Origin: Polyrhizophydium stewartii
Taxonomy: Eukaryota > Chytridiomycota > Chytridiomycetes > Rhizophydiales
Assembly: GCA_027604665.1 (NCBI GenBank)
Contig: JADGIZ010000507.1
Coordinates: 1-12,589 of the forward strand
DNA length: 12,589 bases
Reading direction: 5' to 3'
Shown one piece after another: positions 6,437 through 12,589 of this stretch (the stretch's first letter is position 1; each line of letters begins with the position of its first letter). Made by a program: the position numbers and the translations under genes. The notes under the pieces are model-generated. The model was given only the letters and a program-made list of their open reading frames with translations, had not been told where the DNA came from and ran no database searches.

Positions 6437-8912
6437 TCAATTGATGATGCCGCTGGGCGGAGACGCGAGTGGCGCGAGCGGGCGGATCAGCCGCGGGGTC
6501 AGTCGGACCACCAGGCCGTGCTTGAGCCGCCTGGTCATGAGCGAGACGAATTCAAGGGTCTGCCCCGGCTCGAGCGCGAGCTGGAAGCGGTCCACCAGCT
6601 TGACCAGGGCCATCTGCGCGGCCAGTGTGCGTCAGTGTCGGCTGTGTGTGAAGCAAAGGCTTGCTGCATCGACAGCAACACCGAACCTTGATCTCGATCA
6701 GCGCGAGCTTCTGGCCGATGCAGTTCATGGGTCCGTCGCCAAAGGGCACAAACGAGCCCGAGTGCGGCTTGAGGCCGTCCCAGCGGTCCGGGTTGAAGCG
6801 CTCGGGCTCGGGCCAGTACTTGGGGTCGCGCTGCACCTCGTAGAACCCCAGCATGGTGTGCATCTGCGGCAGCGCGAGCGCGACCCAGTCAGCGATCCAC
6901 CCACCGGCCGATATATCAGCCCATGCAGCCGCACTTTGGCGGGGATCACAAAGCCGTTGTATTCGATCTCTCTGGTCGTCTCGCGGCCGATACGGATGAT
7001 GACGGGGTTGAGGCGCTGCGATTCCTTGACCACAAAGTCGAGGTATCTGGCAAGGCCGCGAGTTTGGTCAGCGAAACATGCCATATCAGCATTTTGCATG
7101 CCAAACAGTCACTCACTTGAACTCGTGCATGTTGTCAGCCGTCATGCCGTCCTTGAGGGTGGGCAGCACCGCTCTGATCTCAGCCGCCAGGCGCTCCTGG
7201 ACGTCTTGGTGGCGCGCAAGCTCCATGACGAGAAACGTGAGGGTGTTTGCTGATGTTCTGCGGGCGAGATATTTGCGTCAGCGGATGGTCAAAAAGGCCA
7301 GCCAAGGTCCAAGGACCGCACTCATGGCCCGCAAAGAAAAACCCGATCATCTCGCCGGCGACTTCCTCCTGGGTCAGTGCGCCGGGCTCGTCGGCGCCAA
7401 TGAGCAGGCGGTCGAGGATGTCCATGGCCTTGAGGTCCTTGGGCTCGCTGCGGGCCATTGCGGCGTGCTTCTCGGCAATCACCAGATCAAAGAGGTCGTT
7501 TAAATGGCGACGCACGCGCATCACGCGCGGCGAGTTTGGGCCGACTCCCAGCAAGCCCCACAGCATCCTCGGCCACGGCGCGCGCTGCGGGCATCGGGTC
7601 ATGCATCACGGTGGGCAAGTCAGCATCTGTGCCACCACAGTGAATCTGGCGGTGACACCCACCTTTATCACAATGCGAGATATGTCCTCGATGACACTAA
7701 AGATCTGCAAGGGTGCGATTCCGTGTGTCAGTCGGTGTCTTTGCAGGTGCGCCCACCAAACTGACGCCCACCTCGCTTCTCTGACCGCCGCGCAGCGACT
7801 CGGTCGCTTTGCAGTCAAACGAGAATCCAACAAGACCGCTGCCGACACCTCCCGAGTCAGCCAGCGGCTGCAGAGCGAGCCAGACAGAGCAAGCACCACC
7901 GCACATGACATCAAACGTGAGCGCAGTGAACTCGGCGTGGATCTCGACCACGGCGGATCCGCTCGCCGCGCTACCGGCGAGGCGCTCAAGGTGGTCGACG
8001 AGCCGGTCGGCCACGCGGCCGATAAACGGGGCCGCGTTGCGGAGCTGGGTGGGCGTGAAGGCCGGCTGCAGCTGCTTGCGGTGGCGCCGCCACCTGTCGC
8101 CCGCAGGCAGCAGAAAGAGTGCGTCTCCCAGCAGGTCCCTGGCAAATGAGGGCGGGTTGTTGCCGCGGGGCCGATGAGCATGATCCCCGGGGTTGCACAG
8201 GCACGTGCCGTGCGGCCGAGTCGGCCGAACCACCCGCGCGGCACTCACGCGGCCGTCTTGTACGCGACCTCGCCCTTGCGGAAGGTGTCGGTGTCTGTGA
8301 GCGCGCGGTGGATGAGGGCGGCGTCCATGGTGCGCAGGAACGTCCTGAGAGACCGCGGGGCGTGGGGCGCGGGCGGTGGGCGGAGTCGACGGGATGACCC
8401 GAGGGGCGTGTGAGTCCGGCGCGGCCGTGCCACCGGGCATTCTCAGCGTCATCGTCGCACGAGGGGCCGCCGCCACCACCACCACCACCGCGAGAGGCAC
8501 CCCTCGCCCAGCCACCGGCCGCCACCGAGCGGCACGCACCTGCCCGGCACGCTCAGGGCGATAAGCGGCCCGAACTTCTCAAAGTACAGCTGGAACAGCT
8601 CGAGGGCCTTGCCCCTGCTCGCGTAGCTGGGGCGCCGCCACGGTTCCCAAAGGCATCAGCACCGCCTTGCGATGCAGCCCGCCATCAAAGGGGTCTCGGC
8701 CGCAGCCCGACGCACCTCGCGAGCACAGGCGCGTTGCCCAGGACGGGCAGCTTGAACGGGCCCGGGATGCGGCGCCTGGCGGGCATGTTGGGCACGATCA
8801 CCAGCGCAATGAGCAGGCCGCCCAGCGCCGCGGCGGCAACCGAGAGCGGGTCGGCACCGCCCATGGCCGCTGCGATCTTTGCCAGCATCGAATGCGCGGG
8901 GTCCTGCGGCAT
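6437..8912 (-). CDS. Cytochrome P450 monooxygenase, copy A, 11 exons, 530 aa
   Basis: Heme-thiolate monooxygenase, microsomal (ER) type; substrate unknown. Exons in order: 8912-8716, 8626-8540, 8344-8249, 8138-7905, 7838-7772, 7704-7663, 7584-7322, 7257-7117, 7046-6935, 6863-6687, 6613-6437 (1593 nt including stop). An N-terminal anchor helix ([19 protein letters not shown]) is followed by the proline hinge [12 protein letters not shown]. Helix C W143-R-R-H-R147; I-helix AGHETS (326-331); K-helix ExxR E384-S-Q-R387; PERF motif PERFNPDRW; heme loop [10 protein letters not shown] with ligand Cys461. The usual Arg two residues before Cys is Met459. Most introns are 64-89 bp with CTGAC branch sites; introns 2 (195 bp) and 3 (110 bp) are longer, and intron 3 has no CTGAC. 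All splice positions and phases match the upstream paralogue at 9060-11287. The C-terminal tail is 16 residues longer than in that copy. Needs a P450 reductase, not in the window. The CYP family number cannot be told from here. Confidence 0.92.
6620..6830 (-). repeat. Near-identical tract shared with P450 copy B (partner of 9195-9405)
   Basis: These 211 bp differ from 9195-9405 at only four positions (6732, 6747, 6761, 6808). The first 112 bp (6620-6731) are identical and include 67 of the 73 bp of intron 10 (6614-6686); the whole intron has a single difference, at 6619. Similarity collapses immediately downstream in the last exon. All other introns of the pair look unrelated in sequence, so this points to local gene conversion or a selected element. 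Confidence 0.85.
8345..8539 (-). other. Long intron 2 of P450 copy A with a (CCA)n simple repeat
   Basis: At 195 bp this is the longest intron seen. It has GTGCGT donor and CTCTCAG acceptor and holds a CCA/TGG microsatellite at about 8471-8488. Removing it joins SVPGR to [12 protein letters not shown], matching the same junction in copy B. The corresponding intron in copy B is 76 bp, so the difference probably reflects repeat growth or insertion. Confidence 0.75.
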
Positions 8913-9059
8913 TGCTGCTGCTGCTTGCAGATGCCGCGGAAAGTCGCGGCAAAGCACAGCGCCCGAGCTTGAGGGGCAGAGGGAGGGGCGAGGGGTGCAC
9001 CCGTGCACTCGAGTGAAGGCGCGGGGGGGGGGTTCATTGAAATGAGGGCGAGAGGATGC
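8913..9059 (-). promoter_or_regulatory. Intergenic gap between the two P450 genes, with a G/C homopolymer
   Basis: These 147 bp hold the 3' end of P450 copy B and the promoter of copy A. A run of ten G (9023-9032; C on the coding strand) is the only distinct sequence. A longer frame enters from here into exon 1 of copy A from a non-ATG codon, but the ATG at 8912 gives an N-terminus of the same length as in copy B and is preferred. No TATA box was seen. Confidence 0.45.
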
Positions 9060-11287
9060 TCAAATACGAGGCGTGAGTGCGACGCGGAGGCCGTGCTTGA
9101 GGCCTGTGGTGATGGTCGTGACGTAGCTCAGGTCCTGGCCGGGAACGAGCGCGATGCGGAAACGCTCAATGAGGCGAATGATGGTCATCTGCGTGGCCAG
9201 TGTGCGTCAGTGTCGGCTGTGTGTGAAGCAAAGGCTTGCTGCATCGACAGCAACACCGAACCTTGATCTCGATCAGCGCGAGCTTCTGGCCGATGCAGTT
9301 CATGGGCCCGTCGCCAAAGGGTACAAACGAGCCCGGGTGCGGCTTGAGGCCGTCCCAGCGGTCCGGGTTGAAGCGCTCGGGCGCGGGCCAGTACTTGGGG
9401 TCGCGATGCGCCTCGTTGAACGCCAGCATCAGGTTGGTCTGCACAAACACGCTCAGCACAAGCCCGTAACACCGGCGAAAGGGCGAAAGCAGACTCACGC
9501 CAGCAGGGATGATGCGGCCGTTGTAGTCGATGTCACGGGTGGTTTGGCGGCCGACACGGCCAACGACGGCGTGCAGGCGCTGCGACTCCTTGACCACAAA
9601 GTCGAGGTATCTACACCGCATCGCACGCGGTCAGCAGCCGCTCAGAAGCCAAGATGGCGAGAATCACGCTCACTTGAACTCGTGCAGGTTCTCGGCGGTC
9701 AGGCCCTCCTTGAGGCTGGCGAGCGTGGTCTTATTCTCTGTGTAGAGGCGTTCCTGGATCTCGGGGTTGCGCGACAGCTCCATCATCAGGAGCGTCAGAG
9801 TGTTTGCCGTTGTCCTGCGGGTGTCGCGCATAGGCGTGAGTCAAGGCGCGCAGAAGGATCATAATCGCACACGGAGCAAGCCAACGCACTCGTGGCCGGC
9901 CAGGAAAAACGCAGCCATCTCGCCAATGACCTCATTCTTGGTGAACGTGCCGAGCTCTTCGCTGCCGAGAAGCAGGCGGTCGAGCACGTCCATCGTCTTG
10001 GGATCCTTTGGCTCTCGCGCGCGGGAGTTGGCTGCGTGGCGCTCCTCGATGACGCGGCCAAAGAGGTCGTCGAGGAACTTGCGCACGCGTAGGGGACGCG
10101 GGGACTTGAGGCCGATGCCGTGGTGCTCCCACGTCGACGGCGGGCGGAAGACGCGCTGGTGGCACGGGTCAGCATCGGCGTCTTGTGCGCGATCGGCGTG
10201 CATAGGACTGGTCCCACCTGCTGGAAGATGATGGGCACGTCCTCGAGGATCTCGAAGCTCTGAAAGCACGGTATTGTGTGAGCCGCAGCAGGATCCAGAT
10301 GCAGCGTACGAGAGACTGCAGACAAACCTCGTTTGCGGTGCCCTCATGGAGCGACTTGATTGCGTCGAGGTTGAAAGAGAAGCCGATGACGCCGCTGCAT
10401 CGAGTCGTCAGCATTGCGTCTGGTTGTGCCTGCTCCAGAGAGAGAGCGAGCGGCACCGCACATGAGGTCAAAAGTGAGCGCCGTGAACTCAGAGTAGATA
10501 TTGACTGTGGCGCTGCCGTCGTGCTTGGCCGCCAGATCGGTAAAGTAGTCTGCCAGCTTGCCCACAACGGGGTCAATGACCGTTGCGGCGTTGCGGAGCT
10601 GCAGCGGGGCAAACGCCGGCTGCAGCTGCTTGCGATGCCGCTTCCACTGCTCGCCGGACGGCAGGACAAAGAGGGCCTCTCCGATGATGTCACTTGTGAA
10701 TGTCAGCCGAGGCGGCGACGCAGGAGTTGCATGCAGCCGCGACCCACGGCACGCGCTGGCCGGCGCGCTCGCTGCGGCGGAAGCTCGTCGTGTCGGTGAG
10801 CGCGCGGTGGATCAGCACGGGATCCCTGACCGCGAGGATGAGGCTGCGTGCACGTGGCGGGCGTGGGGCGGTCAGCAACACGGCCCATTTCTCCGCGGAC
10901 CGCATTCACGAACACTCACACGCCGAACGCCGACAGCGAGAAGACGGCGCCGTACTTGGTGAAGTACTGGTGGAACAGCTCGTGCGACTTGCCCGTGTTT
11001 GCATACCTGCGCAAGAGCCGGGGGCGAGAAGGAGGGGCGGTGCGTGAGCGCGGGCGGAGTCGGCCTCGCGCGCCTCTGACTCTGGCTCACTTGGCGAGCG
11101 CAAGCGCGTTGCCGGCAATGGGCAGCCGGAAGGGGCCGGGAATGCCATGCTTGGTCGGCAGGTTGGGCACGACGAACAATGCAACGACGAGGCCGCCCAC
11201 GGCGGCGATAGCAACCGACAACGGGTCGGCCTTGACGCCGACGGTGGCCACTCTGGCAACGAGCGAGCGCACGAGGTCCGAGATCAT
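9060..11287 (-). CDS. Cytochrome P450 monooxygenase, copy B, 11 exons, 514 aa
   Basis: Heme-thiolate monooxygenase, microsomal type; substrate unknown. Exons: 11287-11091, 11006-10920, 10843-10748, 10692-10462, 10394-10328, 10259-10218, 10155-9890, 9814-9674, 9610-9499, 9438-9262, 9188-9060 (1545 nt including stop). Anchor helix [19 protein letters not shown], then the hinge [12 protein letters not shown]. Helix C W143-K-R-H-R147; I-helix AGHETT (326-331); ExxR E384-S-Q-R387; PERFNPDRW; heme loop [10 protein letters not shown] with Cys461 and the same unusual Met459. Eight of eleven exons have exactly the lengths of copy A; exons 4 and 7 differ by one codon each and the last exon is 48 nt shorter. 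Two acceptors are not CAG (AAG at the exon 4 junction, TAG at exon 9). Intron 3 is only 55 bp. The gene lies 147 bp upstream of copy A, so the pair arose by tandem duplication. The ATG at 11287 precedes the anchor helix at the same distance as in copy A. Confidence 0.92.
9195..9405 (-). repeat. Near-identical tract shared with P450 copy A (partner of 6620-6830)
   Basis: Covers most of intron 10 (9189-9261) and the 3' part of exon 10, including the heme-binding loop. It differs from 6620-6830 at four positions in 211 bp, all in the exon part; the first 112 bp (9195-9306) match exactly. The offset between the copies is 2575 bp. Confidence 0.85.
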
Positions 11288-11518
11288 TTGCGAATGGGGT
11301 CAAGTGTGATTTGGGCGTGCGCGGCGATTAAATAGGGGGTCCGAGCGGCCAAATAGACTCCATTGGACGGGAAGTTTAAGAGCGAGGCAAATCGATCAGA
11401 GCGGCCAAATAGATGTATGCGTAATAAAGTGGGGGCTCCGCCCCCCTTCAACACACACACAGCGGCCAAATAGATCGACGGGGGGCTTCATTGGGCGTGG
11501 CCGGCATGGAGCGGCGAA
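11288..11518 (-). promoter_or_regulatory. Upstream region of P450 copy B
   Basis: The 231-bp gap between the last gene and P450 copy B. On the minus strand CTATTTAAT (11336-11328), about 41 bp before the ATG, is a plausible TATA-like box. The sequence GAGCGGCCAAATAG occurs at 11343-11356 and 11399-11412, and its core again at 11461-11473. The last two are the duplication made by the inserted element; the first is independent of it and may be an older repeat or a binding site. Confidence 0.5.
11415..11460. mobile_element. Hairpin + (AC)n element, copy 2, with 15-bp target-site duplication
   Basis: A 46-bp insertion whose last 39 bp (11422-11460) are identical to 3675-3713, preceded by seven extra bases (GTATGCG). 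It is bracketed by perfect direct repeats AGCGGCCAAATAGAT at 11400-11414 and 11461-11475. The AC tail again abuts the downstream duplication, while the other end differs between copies, as expected for variable 5' truncation during reverse transcription. It carries no coding capacity. It lies about 130 bp upstream of the P450 copy B ATG, in the same orientation relative to the gene as copy 1 is to the MFS gene. Confidence 0.8.
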
Positions 11519-12589
11519 TCACAGGCGCAAGATGCCCGAGCCCTGTTGCCCCTGCTGCCCCTGCTGCCCTTGCTGCCCCTGCTGCCCTTGCTGGCCCTGT
11601 GTCGTGCCGGGCTGGCTGTTGTCGGGGCGACGCGGTGGATCTGCCGCGCGCGGGGCGAGGCGGCCGGCGGCATCGGACTGGGGCTGCGCGGGCCGCGCCG
11701 ACGGATCGGGCGGGCGGGCAGCATACGCCAGAGAGCGCTGAGCAGTTTCTGCGGTGATGGCGGCGCGCTCTGCCCGCAGGATGGCCTCGATCAGCACGGA
11801 GAATATCTGATCCTCAAAGTCCTGGGACGCGGTTCTACTCTGCTGCACGCGTATAGGCGCACCACCGACGGGCCGGATCCTGTCGAGCGATCCGAACGAC
11901 GCGGAGGATTGTGGCGGACGGTCTGGCGCCGCTGCGGGCGAGCGGGCTGAATCGGTCGATATGGATTGTGGCGCGGGGTCAGCCGACGAGGGCAGCGGCG
12001 CGCCAGGCAGCGGCGCGGCAGGCGAGGCGGAGGAGATCTCGCCGTATGAGCGCGGCGGCGGCGGCGGCGGCAGTGATGTCCGACCCGAGCCTGCGCATGG
12101 ATGCAGCATGAATGCAGGCATGAGCGACTCTGGTCTGCGGCAGCCGGGCATGAGAGCGGGCTCACCCAGGCCAGAGAGCGCTGTGGGGGCGATCCTGCCA
12201 GCGAGGAAGCCGACGGGGCTTGTTCCGCGCGAGACGGCCGAGGCGGCGACGGGCCTGTGGTTGAACCCGCGCACGGCGCCAAACAGGGGCGGGAAGGGCT
12301 GGGCGCTGGCCATGTCGTCGTCGCGCCGCTGCGCGCGATGCTGGATCTCGTCGACGCGCGAGATCCAGGGCGAGGCGAGGCTGCGCAGGACGTCGGTGTC
12401 GGCCCAGCGCTGGCCAAAGTAGGGCGGGTCAAAGAGCTGCTGCTCGCGCGACGTGAGGGTGGACCAGAGCAGCTCGACGGTGGCCTCCTTTGCGGCGACG
12501 GTCATGCGGGAGAGCAGGCCGCCGAGGAAGTCCCTGAGGTCGTGGTCTGCGAGCAGGCGGGTCTGGGCGAGCAGGCGGGCGACGAAGGC
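11519..12589 (-). CDS. Unrecognised Pro/Ser/Ala-rich protein with C-terminal Gln-Gln-Gly repeat, 5'-partial
   Basis: The frame is open from the window edge (12589) to the TGA at 11519; 356 codons are visible and the start lies outside. I do not recognise the family. The visible N-terminal part (about the first 95 residues, from AFVARLLAQTRLL through WISRVDEIQHRAQRR) is regular, Leu-rich and charged, probably an alpha-helical folded domain. The middle is disordered, rich in Pro, Ser and Ala, with a run of seven Pro. A second short helical segment, DFEDQIFSVLIEAILRAERA, follows near the C-terminus, then a disordered tail with six Gln-Gln-Gly units. An internal ATG at 12505 is the first in-frame Met, but the conserved-looking sequence continues upstream of it, so it is not taken as the start. 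No enzyme motif, signal peptide or membrane segment was seen. No intron is needed in the visible part. Confidence 0.75.
   Translation of the reverse strand, partial: AFVARLLAQTRLLADHDLRDFLGGLLSRMTVAAKEATVELLWSTLTSREQQLFDPPYFGQRWADTDVLRSLASPWISRVDEIQHRAQRRDDDMASAQPFPPLFGAVRGFNHRPVAASAVSRGTSPVGFLAGRIAPTALSGLGEPALMPGCRRPESLMPAFMLHPCAGSGRTSLPPPPPPRSYGEISSASPAAPLPGAPLPSSADPAPQSISTDSARSPAAAPDRPPQSSASFGSLDRIRPVGGAPIRVQQSRTASQDFEDQIFSVLIEAILRAERAAITAETAQRSLAYAARPPDPSARPAQPQSDAAGRLAPRAADPPRRPDNSQPGTTQGQQGQQGQQGQQGQQGQQGSGILRL
11541..11599 (-). repeat. Tandem 9-bp repeat encoding (Gln-Gln-Gly)6
   Basis: A CAG/CAA-CAG/CAA-GGG nine-base unit repeats about six times near the 3' end of the last gene, giving a collagen-like QQG period. 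The units vary at synonymous Gln positions (CAG/CAA), so the repeat is not freshly expanded. Confidence 0.85.

Noticed and set aside
10693..10747. Frame break in P450 copy B as a pseudogene signal
   Set aside because: The in-frame stop disappears when a 55-bp intron (GTGGGT donor, CTGAC branch, AAG acceptor) is removed at the same position and phase as in copy A.

Overview
The window looks like a piece of a compact, GC-rich nuclear genome from a fungus. An early-diverging lineage such as a chytrid is my guess from the overall look, not something the sequence proves. It is eukaryotic because four of the six genes read through only when short introns (about 55-195 bp) are removed, with GT donors, mostly CAG acceptors and a CTGAC-type branch site shortly before most acceptors. 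No rRNA, tRNA, CRISPR or prokaryotic operon signals were seen.

Layout: (1) 1-1660, plus strand: the 3' part of a YANK/STK32-type AGC serine/threonine kinase in seven visible exons; the first exons lie outside the window. (2) 1661-2147: a 487-bp convergent, C/T-rich gap with no supported gene. (3) 2148-3639, minus strand: a two-exon, 471-aa MFS transporter of the DHA1/SLC18-like type. (4) 3799-6300, minus: an intronless 833-aa multipass membrane protein I do not recognise. (5) 6437-8912 and 9060-11287, minus: two tandem 11-exon cytochrome P450 paralogues (530 and 514 aa). (6) 11519-12589, minus: the 3' part of an unrecognised Pro/Ser-rich protein ending in a Gln-Gln-Gly repeat. The five minus-strand genes run head to tail with gaps of only about 136-231 bp.

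The P450 exon models were built by hand from splice signals. Both give coding lengths divisible by three, share all ten intron positions and phases, and put the four diagnostic P450 motifs at identical residue numbers, so they are well supported. The MFS and kinase models also keep frame across every junction.

The most unusual structure is a tiny element: an identical 39-bp hairpin plus (AC)n block found twice, 7.7 kb apart, each copy bracketed by its own direct repeat (11-14 bp and 15 bp). This is the footprint of recent transposition of a very short sequence. Both copies sit just upstream of minus-strand genes, in the same orientation. Other points of interest are a 211-bp tract with only four differences between the P450 paralogues, which includes an almost unchanged last intron (probable gene conversion), a Met in place of the usual heme-propionate Arg in both P450 heme loops, and the unrecognised membrane protein.

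Membrane anchors on the P450s, an exporter-type MFS protein and a membrane protein in one co-directional block would fit a small detoxification or metabolite cluster, but this is inference; the kinase is probably unrelated housekeeping signalling.
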